From: Rhodothermales bacterium
Lineage (GTDB): Bacteria; Bacteroidota; Rhodothermia; Rhodothermales; VXPQ01
Reading direction: 5' to 3'
DNA: 64,000 nt
Assembly (NCBI GenBank): GCA_022825385.1
Contig: JAJDWX010000012.1
Location: 148,004-212,003, forward strand
The notes below the pieces were generated by a model that was not told where the DNA came from, did not search any database, and saw only the letters and a program-made list of their open reading frames with translations. The first letter of the stretch is position 1; every line of letters begins with the position of its first letter. A program made the translations under genes and the position numbers. This document shows, in pieces, positions 7,613-16,344 of this stretch.

Positions 7613-8218
7613 ATGGCTGAATCCACACCAGTCGATGCCGGGATCCCCGACAGGTTTGTCAACCCGGAAGTACCGCCCGATTCCCTTCCCGACCCCGAAA
7701 CCCTTGACTGGACGCCGCTGCACCCGCGGTTTGCAAGGCGCTCCCAGGTTGGCGCGCTGATCCCGGCGCTCGTCGTCGGGGCGGTCGTTGGAACATGCCA
7801 GTTCCTTTTTTTCGCGGGAGGCTCGTTCATGGCGCAGCGCGCTGGGTGGCTGCCCGCGCTCGGCTGGATGATCGTCGGCGCGCTCTTGTTCCGCTCCCTC
7901 GTTTGGCCGCTCGTTGCAACGCCGCGCCGGGGGTATGTGGCGCGCGAAAAAGACCTCCTGTACAAGTCGGGGGTATTCTGGCGCTCCGTGCAGGCGTTTC
8001 CCTTTAACCGCATACAGCACACCATGATAGACAGCGCCCCGCTCGACCGCCGGTTCGGCCTGGCCAACCTGTCCGTCTTCCCGGCAGGGGCAAACGCGGG
8101 GCACAAGATTCGGGGTTTGGGAGAGGAGACCGCCGAACGGCTGCGGGCGTACATCTCGGAACGAATCAAGAACGAGGCGGCGACCGAGCCCGCGGAATAT
8201 GGCCATGAACCCGCATGA
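7613..8218 (+). CDS. PH-domain membrane protein, YdbS-like (bPH2)
   Basis: A 201-residue protein with two membrane helices (about residues 46-68 and 76-92) and then a bacterial PH domain of the DUF304/bPH2 type (about 103-185). The domain shows the typical order YVAREKDLLYKSGVFWRS, then PFNRIQHTMIDSAPLDRRFG, then LANLSVFPAGA. The N-terminus is acidic and Pro-rich. Such proteins usually occur as a pair of a short and a long member, as here with the next gene, which overlaps it by 14-20 bases. The function of this family is not settled; membrane-associated stress or envelope roles have been suggested. Confidence 0.85.
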   Translation: MAESTPVDAGIPDRFVNPEVPPDSLPDPETLDWTPLHPRFARRSQVGALIPALVVGAVVGTCQFLFFAGGSFMAQRAGWLPALGWMIVGALLFRSLVWPLVATPRRGYVAREKDLLYKSGVFWRSVQAFPFNRIQHTMIDSAPLDRRFGLANLSVFPAGANAGHKIRGLGEETAERLRAYISERIKNEAATEPAEYGHEPA

Positions 8219-9815
8219 CCCCGAGGATTGGCAGCGCTCGTCGCCGTTCGCGATCGTCTTCTTTGTCGGCAGCGCCTTCAAGGTGTTCAGACAGATACTG
8301 ATTCAGGGGGGACTCCCGGTCGCCGCGCTCGTTATCGCCTTTTGGGACAATTTGGGACGCATGGACGTCCTGCTCTTGCTGGCGGCGGCGGCCATCCTCA
8401 TGGTCCTTGCAGGCGCAATAATTCAATGGGCGTGTTTCAGGTTCAGGATCGGCGAAGACCGCCTGCTCATCCGCAAGGGCTTCGTCAAAAAGACCAGGGT
8501 TGACCTGCCCTACGAGCGCACATTGGGCGTCAACGTCCAGCGTTCCCTCGTAGACCGGATCATTGGCCTGGTCACGGTGACGCTGGATACGTCTGGCTCG
8601 ACGCAGGCGGAGGGCAGGCTGCCGTCCATCAGGACGGAAGTAGCCAATCGCCTGCGGGCGCGCGTAGCCGCCGCCTTGCCAACGGATGCAGGCGCCGACG
8701 CGGCACGGGACGCATCGGACGCCGCGGACGGGCGCCTGGCCGCCCCATCGCGCCGGGGACGCGTACTCATAAAGCTGGGACCCGCCGACATGGTCCGCAT
8801 CGGCCTCGGCAGCCGCAACTTCCTCTTCGTGGCAGCCACGATTGGCATACTTGCCGACCTGCTCCAGCCCGGGAACCTGGCCGACCCGATCCGGGAGGCA
8901 GTCGTAGCCGGCGCGGGCCGCGCAACCAGCGCAGTGTTCGGGCTGGGCGCGCTCGCGCGGGCAGCGCTGGCGACCATGGCGATCCTCGCCGTCCTGACCA
9001 CGGCGCTGATCCTCACGGTCACGGCGGCGTTCCTGCGCCACCACGCCTTCGCCCTCTGGCACGACGGCAGCACGTTCCGCTCGCGCTCCGGCCTCTTCAC
9101 GCAGCGAGAAGTCGTCGTCGAGACCCCCAAAATCCAGCAACTGAGCGTGAGCCAGGATATCGTGATGCGATGGTTCAAAAGATTCCGACTGTGCGCGCTG
9201 CCGGCCGCGGCGAACGCAGCGCAGGGCGGCGGTTCCCCCGGCAATCTCGACACAGCGGGCGCCCTGGACATTCCCCTGCTAAGCGACCGGGCTGTCGAAG
9301 ATCTCCATGCGCGGGTATTCGGGGAGGAAGCGCAAAACATCGTGGCGCTCCCCCATAGCACGGCGTTCAAGCGCGTCTCTCCGTACTATATTCGCACGCT
9401 GACCCTGCGCATCTGGTTCATTGCGGGCCTTTGCCTCGGACTTGTCTCTCTGGCGCTGCTGCCGTCGGGGGGTTTTCCGAACACGGGGATACTGATCGGG
9501 TGGATCGCATCCCTCCCGATCGCGGCAGGCGTCGCATGGCAAGTATGGCGGCGACGGGGATACGCGCGCGACGAAGACGGCGTGGCGACCCGCAGCGGGT
9601 TCCTTGGAAGCAAGACGAACGCGTTCCTGATGCGCAAGGCCCAGTCGGCGATCCTGAAACAATCGCCGTTCCAGCGACGGAAGGGGCTGGCTACCCTGCA
9701 AGTCCAACTGGCGTGCGGGAGCGTCACGGTCCCGTACATCGACGAGGGCGCGGCCCGTCGGCTGCGCGACTATATCCTCTACAAGGTCGAAACGTCGCAG
9801 CGCCGCTGGCATTGA
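8205..9815 (+). CDS. PH-domain membrane protein, YdbT-like (multiple bPH2)
   Basis: About 536 residues starting at the second of two close ATGs (8199 is the other). It has several bPH2 repeats separated by membrane helix pairs. The first contains RFRIGEDRLLIRKGFVKKTR and LPYERTLGVNVQ. A middle one contains FRSRSGLFTQREVVVETPKI. The last contains ATRSGFLGSKTNAFLMRKAQ. The helices lie at about residues 22-72, 205-285 and 395-440. It partners the upstream short PH protein and is translationally coupled to it by overlap. No enzymatic motif is visible. Confidence 0.83.
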   Translation: MNPHDPEDWQRSSPFAIVFFVGSAFKVFRQILIQGGLPVAALVIAFWDNLGRMDVLLLLAAAAILMVLAGAIIQWACFRFRIGEDRLLIRKGFVKKTRVDLPYERTLGVNVQRSLVDRIIGLVTVTLDTSGSTQAEGRLPSIRTEVANRLRARVAAALPTDAGADAARDASDAADGRLAAPSRRGRVLIKLGPADMVRIGLGSRNFLFVAATIGILADLLQPGNLADPIREAVVAGAGRATSAVFGLGALARAALATMAILAVLTTALILTVTAAFLRHHAFALWHDGSTFRSRSGLFTQREVVVETPKIQQLSVSQDIVMRWFKRFRLCALPAAANAAQGGGSPGNLDTAGALDIPLLSDRAVEDLHARVFGEEAQNIVALPHSTAFKRVSPYYIRTLTLRIWFIAGLCLGLVSLALLPSGGFPNTGILIGWIASLPIAAGVAWQVWRRRGYARDEDGVATRSGFLGSKTNAFLMRKAQSAILKQSPFQRRKGLATLQVQLACGSVTVPYIDEGAARRLRDYILYKVETSQRRWH

Positions 9816-9846
9816 AAAAAGGATTGAAACAGAGATTGAAACAAAA
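9811..9846 (+). repeat. Three 12-bp tandem repeats (ATTGAAAnnnnn)
   Basis: Three units start at 9811, 9823 and 9835, each beginning ATTGAAA. The first includes the stop codon of the PH-domain gene, and the last ends 6 bases before the next ATG. The same 12-bp period and a similar motif recur in the longer array at 20636-20755. Confidence 0.7.
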
Positions 9847-9852
9847 AAACCC

Positions 9853-11334
9853 ATGCCCACAGACTACGACCTCATTGTTATCGGCGGCGGCGCAGCCGGC
9901 CTCACGGCTTCGGGCGTGGGAGCCAGCCTGGGGGCCCGCACCCTCATGGTGGAGCAAGCCCGCCTCGGCGGGGATTGCACCTGGTACGGCTGCGTACCCA
10001 GCAAGGCCCTGCTGAGCGCCGCGCACGCAGCCCACGCCGCCCGCCGCGCCGGCGCGTTCGGCGTCCGGACAGGCGACGTATCGGTGGATTTCCCCGAAGT
10101 CGTCGCCCGCGTGCATGCATTGCGCGAGCAAATTTACGAAGAGGCGGACGCCCCCGAGATTTACGAGCAGATGGGCATAGACGTGAAGCAGGGAACCGCC
10201 CGGTTCGCAAACCCCCGCGCCATTGAAATCGCCTCGAACGGAACAGTCGAACGGTACTCCGCCCGAAAATTCGTCATCGCTACGGGAGGGCGCGCCTTCG
10301 TTCCGCCGATTCCGGGCCTTCGGGAAGCGCCCCATCTCACGAACGAAACCCTCTTCGAAGAGACCGAACAGCCCCGACGCCTCCTCGTGCTCGGCGCCGG
10401 ACCCATCGGCACGGAAATGGCGCAAGCCTTTCGGCGGCTCGGCTCGGAAATCGCCGTGATCGACCAGGCGCCCCGCATTCTGTTTCGGGACGACGAGGAA
10501 CTCTCGGCCATGCTGCAAGCCCGCCTCGAAGCAGAAGGCGTCCGGTACGCGCTGAACGCCAACGTATCCTCCGTGCGGCAACAGGACGGCGGCGGCATCG
10601 AAGTCCGCATCGACAAGGACCCTCCCGAAGAACCCCTCGTCCTCCAGGGCGACGCCCTCCTTGTGGCCACCGGGCGGCAGCCGAACGTCGCAGCCCTCAA
10701 TCTGGAAGCCGCGGGCGTGGCGTACGACGCGCGGGGCGTCCAGGTAAACGACCGGTGCAGGACGTCCCGCTCCGGGATCTACGCCGCGGGGGACGTAACC
10801 GGGCGGTTCGCCTTTACGCACATGAGCGAGCACATGGCCAAGGTGGCGGTGATGAACGCCCTCCTGAAAGCGCCCGCCAAAATCGACGCGGCGCATCTCC
10901 CCTGGACCACCTACGCGGACCCCGAACTGGCCCATGTGGGCGCCACCGAATCCGCCCTGCGCGCATCGGGCAGGAAATTCGAAACGCTCCGGTTTCCGTA
11001 CGACAGGATCGACCGGGCCATAACCGACCGGGAGGACGATGGCCTCATCAAGATTCACGCCCGCCCCCGGGACGGGAAAATACTCGGCGCGTCCATTCTT
11101 GGCGCCCGGGGCGGCGATCTGATTTGCGAACTGGCCCTGGCCATGCGCCGGGGCGTCTCCTTGCGGCATATTTCGGATACGATCCACCCGTACCCGTCCT
11201 ATGGACTGGGCGTGCGGCGGGCAGCGGACCAGTGGTACATCAAGCGGTACTCGCCCGCCTTCGTCCGCGTATTGCAACGGCTGTTCGGCTACCGGGGCAA
11301 GGTCCTGGAGTACGGCCCGGACGAAATCGTCTGA
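9853..11334 (+). CDS. FAD-dependent pyridine nucleotide-disulfide oxidoreductase, MerA-like
   Basis: A 493-residue flavoprotein. The N-terminal dinucleotide fold reads LIVIGGGAAGLTASGVGASLGA, followed by the redox disulfide GGDCTWYGCVPSKALL (Cys about 39 and 44). A central NAD(P)-binding fold has VLGAGPIGTEMAQAF and the second FAD-binding motif is SGIYAAGDV. The C-terminal dimerisation domain ends with ISDTIHPYPSYG, where lipoamide dehydrogenases have the catalytic HPT..E motif. This variant is usual in mercuric-reductase-like proteins of unknown substrate. The N-terminal heavy-metal domain and the C-terminal Cys pair of true MerA are missing, so mercury reduction is unlikely. Confidence 0.88.
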   Translation: MPTDYDLIVIGGGAAGLTASGVGASLGARTLMVEQARLGGDCTWYGCVPSKALLSAAHAAHAARRAGAFGVRTGDVSVDFPEVVARVHALREQIYEEADAPEIYEQMGIDVKQGTARFANPRAIEIASNGTVERYSARKFVIATGGRAFVPPIPGLREAPHLTNETLFEETEQPRRLLVLGAGPIGTEMAQAFRRLGSEIAVIDQAPRILFRDDEELSAMLQARLEAEGVRYALNANVSSVRQQDGGGIEVRIDKDPPEEPLVLQGDALLVATGRQPNVAALNLEAAGVAYDARGVQVNDRCRTSRSGIYAAGDVTGRFAFTHMSEHMAKVAVMNALLKAPAKIDAAHLPWTTYADPELAHVGATESALRASGRKFETLRFPYDRIDRAITDREDDGLIKIHARPRDGKILGASILGARGGDLICELALAMRRGVSLRHISDTIHPYPSYGLGVRRAADQWYIKRYSPAFVRVLQRLFGYRGKVLEYGPDEIV

Positions 11335-11360
11335 TCGAGGCGGGTTGCGACCGGCGCAGC

Positions 11361-12902
11361 CTACCGGTATTCCCTGCGCCCGATCCAGCGGCTTGCCGCC
11401 TCGCCCCCGCGGTCCTTCCCGCGCGCAAGATCGGCAGGGCCCGCAGCGCCGCCGGTTCCGGAAGCAGACCCGTCGATATGATGCAGGGCCGCCGCAAGCG
11501 CCGCCGCTTCGATCAGTTCGGCGCGCTCCGGCGCGGGCAGTTCGCCAGAGAAATGCCGGGCGACGAAGTGCGTGTCGAACTGCCCGGAGAGGTACGCCTC
11601 GTGCTCCATGACATATCGGCAAAACGGAATCGTGGTGCGAACCCCTGCCACCTCGTACTCGTCCAGCGCCCGCGCCATGCGCCGGATCGCTTCCGGGCGC
11701 GTTTCGGCCCAGGTCGAAAGTTTGGAAATCATGGGATCGTAATGCATTTCCACGCGATCCCCCGATTCCACGCCCGCATCCACGCGCACGCCGGGACCGG
11801 AAGGCGGAACGTGGCGGGTCAGGTCGCCCGGATCGGGAAGAAAATCGTTTTCCGGGTCTTCCGCGTACACCCGGCACTCGATGGCGTGTCCGCGCATACG
11901 CAAATCCTCCTGTTTCAGTCGCAGGGGTTCGCCCTCGGCAATGCGAATCTGTTCGGCCACGAGATCGACGCCCGCAATCCATTCCGTAACCGGATGCTCC
12001 ACCTGCAAACGGGTGTTCATCTCCATGAAATAAAAATTCAGGTCCGCATCCACCAGAAATTCTATCGTCCCCGCGTTTGCGTACCCGCAGGCGCGCGCGG
12101 CCTCAACAGCCGCCTCCCCCATGCGCGCCCGCGCTTCGGGCGTGAGCGCAGGCGAGGGCGCCTCCTCGATCACCTTTTGATGCCGCCGCTGGATGGAACA
12201 TTCCCGCTCGAAAAGGTGCACCGTCCGCCCCGCCTCGTCCGCCAGCACCTGAAACTCTACATGCCGCGGCGCCGCGATGTATTTCTCCAGGAAAATGCGC
12301 CCGTCGCCGAACGCCGCCCGGGCTTCGCTTTGCGCGGCGGCGACAGACCGCAGGAGATCCTCCCTGGAGCGCGCGACGCGCATGCCCTTGCCCCCGCCGC
12401 CCGCCGCCGCCTTCGCCAGCACGGGAAAACCGATCGCCGCCGCCATCTTCGCCACCTCGCCTGGCGCCGCATCCTCCGCGATGGCCGGGGAGCCGGGCGT
12501 AACGGGCACGCCCGCCTGCTGCATCGTCGCCCGCGCCGCGGTTTTGTCCCCCATGGCCCGAATGGCTTCCGGCGGCGGCCCGATAAACGCGATCCCCGCC
12601 TCGGCGCACGCCTCGGCGAACCCCGCGTTCTCCGAAAGGAATCCGTACCCGGGGTGGATGGCGTCCGCCCCGCAGCGCCGCGCCGCCTCAATGATTTTCG
12701 CGCCGTTCAGGTAGGACTGCGCGGCGGGCGCCGGCCCGATGGCGAAGGCTTCGTCGGCGTGGCGGACATGCAGGGCATGGCGGTCCGGCTCGCTGAAAAC
12801 GGCGGCGGCGCCAATGCCCAGTTCCCGGCACGTTCGAAAAACGCGCACGGCGATTTCGCCCCGGTTGGCGACCAGTATTTTACGAATCGGTTTGCGGCGC
12901 AT
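11361..12902 (-). CDS. accC: Biotin carboxylase subunit of acyl-CoA carboxylase
   Basis: A 513-residue ATP-dependent enzyme that carboxylates the biotin of a carrier protein, the first half-reaction of acetyl- or propionyl-CoA carboxylase. It begins MRRKPIRKILVANRGEIAVR. The ATP-grasp domain shows the glycine-rich loop AAAGGGGKGMRVA (about residue 160) and ECSIQRRHQKVIEEAPS (about 235). The catalytic block is EMNTRLQVEHPVTEWIAGVDLV (about 290). There is no biotinyl domain (no MKM motif) at the end and no accB neighbour, so the carrier must be encoded elsewhere. An upstream in-frame start would add 27 residues not typical of the family, so I chose the ATG at 12902. It could equally belong to a propionyl- or methylcrotonyl-CoA carboxylase. 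Confidence 0.9.
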   Translation of the reverse strand: MRRKPIRKILVANRGEIAVRVFRTCRELGIGAAAVFSEPDRHALHVRHADEAFAIGPAPAAQSYLNGAKIIEAARRCGADAIHPGYGFLSENAGFAEACAEAGIAFIGPPPEAIRAMGDKTAARATMQQAGVPVTPGSPAIAEDAAPGEVAKMAAAIGFPVLAKAAAGGGGKGMRVARSREDLLRSVAAAQSEARAAFGDGRIFLEKYIAAPRHVEFQVLADEAGRTVHLFERECSIQRRHQKVIEEAPSPALTPEARARMGEAAVEAARACGYANAGTIEFLVDADLNFYFMEMNTRLQVEHPVTEWIAGVDLVAEQIRIAEGEPLRLKQEDLRMRGHAIECRVYAEDPENDFLPDPGDLTRHVPPSGPGVRVDAGVESGDRVEMHYDPMISKLSTWAETRPEAIRRMARALDEYEVAGVRTTIPFCRYVMEHEAYLSGQFDTHFVARHFSGELPAPERAELIEAAALAAALHHIDGSASGTGGAAGPADLARGKDRGGEAASRWIGRREYR

Positions 12903-13185
12903 GCGCAAGGGTTCCCGACGCGCGTGGGCGCCGGACGTTGGTTCGCGAAGAAGAAACGGATGCGTCCATGCACCAATGTACAATGTTTTTACGGGATAAG
13001 GGGGATGGGAAAGGCGGGGGCAACCTACGATTCGCCCTCAACCCAACAGGGAACACGTAAAACACGCTTACGGTTAAGAATACGCTGATCAAAAGCGCTG
13101 CGGATTCGGGACGGCGCACCCATTCCGCCCCCGAATCCGACGCGCATCGACTCCAGAGCCAAACATCTTTTGCCGTGAAAACGCA

Positions 13186-14889
13186 ATGGGTACGACAAAC
13201 GCCCTGAATACCGCGACGATCAATTTCCTGGAGCTGATCGGCAACGGCAAAACGTACACGGTCCCGCCATATCAACACGACTACGCATGGACGGAAGCGG
13301 ATTGGGACGATCTGTGGAACGACATCCTCGAACTTCGCCGAAACCCCGATAGCCGACACTACATGGGCGCCCTGGTAGTTCAGGGAGAAACCGACCGGGA
13401 ATTTGTCGTAATCGATGGACAACAGCGGTTGGCGACGATCAGCATTCTGGCGCTGGCCGTGATCGACCGGCTCCAGCGCATGGCCGAGCAGGGAATCGAC
13501 GCCGCGCAGAACCGCGAGCGCGCAACGGAACTGCGCAACCGATTCATTGGCGAGAAGGACCCTGCCTCGCTCATCGAGCGCAGCCGGCTCGCGCTGAACA
13601 AGACGGACGACGGATTTTATCAGGATTATCTGGTTCAGATCAGAGCGCTCCTGAATCCCCGAGGCTTGCCCAGGTCCAACAAACTCCTGCACAAGTGCTT
13701 TGCATATTTTTCCGCCGCCCTTGAGCAGCTGACCGACGCGCAAGACGACGGCGTCGCGCTCGCCAGCTTGCTTTCCGAAACGGTCGCCAGAAAATTGCTG
13801 TTCATTCTCGTCACCGTAGAAGACGAAATGAATGCGTATACCGTGTTCGAAACGCTGAACGCGCGGGGCCTGGAACTGACCACCACGGACCTGCTGAAAA
13901 ACTATCTCTTCTCCAAAGTAAACACGGCGGCAGACCTGCGCGCGCTGCAACGACGCTGGCAAACACTGATCGCTACGGTTACGCAAGAACGTTTCACGGA
14001 ATTCCTGCGCTACCATTTGCTGTGCGAGCAGCCTAAAATCCGCAAGGAACGCTTGTTCAAACTGATCCGCGAGCGGGTTGCGAATACGCAGGACGTGTTT
14101 GCGCTTCTTGACGCGCTGGAGGGTCGCGGAGAAATGTTCGCCTCCTTTTTCGACCCCAATCACGGAGACTGGATCGATTTGCGCGAAGCGAAGCCCTTGA
14201 TTCGCGAACTGGTTCTGTTTCGGACGCGGCAAATGACGCCTCTGTTGTTCGCGGCGCGCGAGCGTTTTTCCGACAGGGATTTCGTGCGCGTATTGAAACT
14301 CGTAAACGTACTATCCTTTCGTTACACAATCGTGGGCAGCCTGAATCCCAACCAGCTCGAACCAGTCTACCATGGCGCAGCCAAGGCCATTCTGGACGGA
14401 AAGGCTGCTACGCCCGCGAACGTTTTCGACCGCCTGCGCGGCATTTACGTAACGGACGCGCAGTTCATGGAAAATTTCGCAGCGCTTTCCATGGGCATGC
14501 GGCGGCGGAAACTCGCCAAATATATTCTGTGCAAACTGGAAAAAGAGGCGGGCGGCGCGGACCGGGACCCGGAAACCGATCCGGGTTCGCTCGAACATAT
14601 TTTGCCGGCGAACCCTACGGAGGACTGGATCGACGTCTTCGGCAGCGACCAGTGGGAGGCGGCGACGAATCGCATAGGCAATTTGACGCTGCTCGAACCG
14701 GCGAAAAACCGCGACATAAACCACGCATCCTTTGCGGAAAAACGGTCCGCATACGCAACAAGCGAGTACGCGCTAACGCAGCGCATCCCGGAACGCGCGC
14801 CGGAAGACTGGACCTTCGCCTTGCTGGAAGAACGCCAGAGGCGGCTTGCCCAAAGCGCCGTACAGGCGTGGCGTTCGGATTTCGCCTGA
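13186..14889 (+). CDS. DUF262/DUF1524 protein, GmrSD-like candidate defence nuclease
   Basis: A 567-residue single-chain protein. The N-terminal DUF262 (GmrS/ParB-like) part has YTVPPYQHDYAWTEADWDDL and the nucleotide-linked motif VIDGQQRLATI (about residue 80). The middle contains ETLNARGLELTTTDLLKNY. The C-terminal DUF1524 (GmrD, HNH-like) part has SLEHILPANPTEDW and NRIGNLTLLEPAKNRDINHA. GmrSD enzymes are type IV restriction systems that cut glycosylated phage DNA using nucleotides, and fused single-chain versions are common. Target and activity are not shown here. It stands between the biotin carboxylase gene and an orphan antitoxin in a mixed region. Confidence 0.85.
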   Translation: MGTTNALNTATINFLELIGNGKTYTVPPYQHDYAWTEADWDDLWNDILELRRNPDSRHYMGALVVQGETDREFVVIDGQQRLATISILALAVIDRLQRMAEQGIDAAQNRERATELRNRFIGEKDPASLIERSRLALNKTDDGFYQDYLVQIRALLNPRGLPRSNKLLHKCFAYFSAALEQLTDAQDDGVALASLLSETVARKLLFILVTVEDEMNAYTVFETLNARGLELTTTDLLKNYLFSKVNTAADLRALQRRWQTLIATVTQERFTEFLRYHLLCEQPKIRKERLFKLIRERVANTQDVFALLDALEGRGEMFASFFDPNHGDWIDLREAKPLIRELVLFRTRQMTPLLFAARERFSDRDFVRVLKLVNVLSFRYTIVGSLNPNQLEPVYHGAAKAILDGKAATPANVFDRLRGIYVTDAQFMENFAALSMGMRRRKLAKYILCKLEKEAGGADRDPETDPGSLEHILPANPTEDWIDVFGSDQWEAATNRIGNLTLLEPAKNRDINHASFAEKRSAYATSEYALTQRIPERAPEDWTFALLEERQRRLAQSAVQAWRSDFA

Positions 14890-14903
14890 GACAAACGCAG
14901 CGT

Positions 14904-15209
14904 TCAGGCGCCGGCGTACGCGGCAGCGGGCGCAACGCGCTTGACCTTGATCCGATCCGCCTTTTTCATGGCTTGGGCCAAGTCATAGTTTGCCTGGAGC
15001 CGGTACCAAGCGTCTGCGCCGCCTCCGAACGCTTTATCGAGGCGAATGGCCATCTCGGGAGAAATGCGGGAACGACCGTTTACAAGGTCTGATATCTGAC
15101 TGCGGCTGACGTCGAGCTTCCCCGCTGCCTCCGTCACGCTAAGTCCCAACGGCTCCAAACAGTCATGGCGAACGGACAGGCCTGGATGAGGCGGATTCTT
15201 CATGGGCAT
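14904..15209 (-). CDS. higA: HigA-family antitoxin, orphan
   Basis: About 101 residues with a Cro/C1 helix-turn-helix ([20 protein letters not shown] followed by DLVNGRSRI) and the HigA N-terminal mark PPHPG and C-terminal mark [13 protein letters not shown]. HigA binds its own promoter and neutralises the HigB mRNA-cutting toxin. Normally higB lies directly upstream; here only about 17 codons of a possible higB end remain (15223-15276) and then ruvA begins. The ATG at 15209 (MPMKN) is chosen; a second ATG lies at 15203, and a TTG at 15236 would overlap the relic. It may act as a free-standing repressor. Confidence 0.85.
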   Translation of the reverse strand: MPMKNPPHPGLSVRHDCLEPLGLSVTEAAGKLDVSRSQISDLVNGRSRISPEMAIRLDKAFGGGADAWYRLQANYDLAQAMKKADRIKVKRVAPAAAYAGA

Positions 15210-15222
15210 GGGTTTCGCCGCT

Positions 15223-15276
15223 TTAGTGATAATCAACGAGGTCTATTTTGCTTTGGCATAATTGTATCGATCCATA
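15223..15276 (-). pseudogene. Possible higB toxin relic (C-terminal codons)
   Basis: Between ruvA and higA, an open frame ends [17 protein letters not shown] and a stop. HigB toxins commonly end with a VDYH-type sequence and their stop lies at or just before the higA start, as here. Everything upstream in this frame is ruvA in another frame. The match is short, so this is a suggestion. Confidence 0.4.
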
Positions 15277-15290
15277 CAGCGTCAATCCCC

Positions 15291-15884
15291 TCAACGTTCC
15301 CGGAGCGCGAGGCGTACCATCTCTTCTACGGTTCCGGCTTCGGGATGCTGCTGGAGCGTCTTGCGCAGGGCTTTTTCGGCGGCGGGCCGGGCGTAGCCCA
15401 GCGATTCGAGGGCGGCCAGCGCATCCGTGCGCGCAGACCGATCCGGCTCGTCCGCCGCCGCCTCCGATTCCGGCCATTCCATGGCGGAAAACCGATCCCG
15501 CAACTCCAGAATCATGCGCTGGGCCATCTTGCGCCCGACGCCCGGAATCCTCGTGAGGAGCGCCTCCTCGCCCTGCATCACATGGTCCCGCAGATCGCCC
15601 GGACGCATCACCGAAAGCGCAGCCAGCGCCAGTTTGGGGCCAATCCCCGATACGCTCAACATCACTTCGAACACCTGCTTTTCCCGTTCGGAAAAGAATC
15701 CGTACAAGAGCGCCGCATCCTCCCGCACATGAAAATGGGCGGCAAGCCGCACCGTCTGGCCGGTTTCAGGCAAGCGCTCGAAGGTCGAGGTGGAAATAAA
15801 CAGTTCGTAGCCCACCCCCTGCACGTCGAGCACGGCGCGCGTGGGTTGCTTTTCGGCCAGTTTCCCGGAAAGGTAGGCGTACAT
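15291..15884 (-). CDS. ruvA: Holliday junction branch migration protein RuvA
   Basis: A 197-residue DNA-binding subunit of the RuvAB complex, which moves Holliday junctions during recombinational repair. Domain I begins MYAYLSGKLAEKQPTRAVLD with VQGVGYELFIS. Domain II has two helix-hairpin-helix motifs, LSVSGIGPKLALAALS and LTRIPGVGRKMAQRMILEL. Domain III, which contacts RuvB, ends with ALESLGYARPAAEKALRK. Length is normal. ruvB and ruvC are not next to it. Its start is only about 200 bases from a group of palindromes shared with the divergent gene at 16345. Confidence 0.95.
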   Translation of the reverse strand: MYAYLSGKLAEKQPTRAVLDVQGVGYELFISTSTFERLPETGQTVRLAAHFHVREDAALLYGFFSEREKQVFEVMLSVSGIGPKLALAALSVMRPGDLRDHVMQGEEALLTRIPGVGRKMAQRMILELRDRFSAMEWPESEAAADEPDRSARTDALAALESLGYARPAAEKALRKTLQQHPEAGTVEEMVRLALRER

Positions 15885-16083
15885 GGATAAACGTATTTAA
15901 TTTCCGTTATTGCATAATGCAAAATTTCCGAAAAGGTCTCCCAAAGATTTCCCGCACATTTCCCAGAGGTTTCCCGGAAAATGAACCCCTGCGCGTATCG
16001 TTGACAAACAATATAGGGCACAAAGCGGCAAAAACGCTTCCTGCGACGAGCGAAACATGACAGATTGCGCCCGCCTTTCCCAT

Positions 16084-16216
16084 CTATGCAAAATTTGCAT
16101 AGAAACCCCTTTCATTATGCAAAATATGCATAACAAGCCGTCTTGTCGCGAACCAAAGCCTTCCATCTATGCAAAATTCGCATAAAAAGCCCCCGCATTA
16201 TGCAAAAATTGCATAG
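16084..16216. promoter_or_regulatory. Four 19-bp operator-like palindromes
   Basis: Palindromes of the type yTATGCAAA-A-TTTGCATAr lie at 16084-16102 (perfect), 16115-16133, 16167-16185 and 16198-16216. Each is preceded by CA(T). They form two pairs: the two members of each pair start 31 bp apart, and the pairs start 83 bp apart. A related TTGCATAATGCAA lies at 15910-15922. They sit between the divergent ruvA and amidohydrolase starts and look like binding sites for a dimeric regulator; that regulator is not identified. The rest of the 460-base spacer (15885-16344) holds no gene. Confidence 0.7.
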
Positions 16217-16344
16217 ATAGATTTTTCCGGGTTCGTTCGGACAAGAATTTCTATACTGTTTGCTGTTCGGCCCATGACGTCCGCCTGTGTCCCGGCGCCG
16301 CCATCCGCCCGATCTCCCTTCAATGTAACCATAGAGGCCATACG

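Noticed and set aside
9821..9830. GGATTGAAAC identical to the last ten bases of the CRISPR repeat
   Set aside because: It is part of a 12-bp repeat set and lacks the CCCC/GGGG hairpin, so it is not a stray CRISPR repeat.
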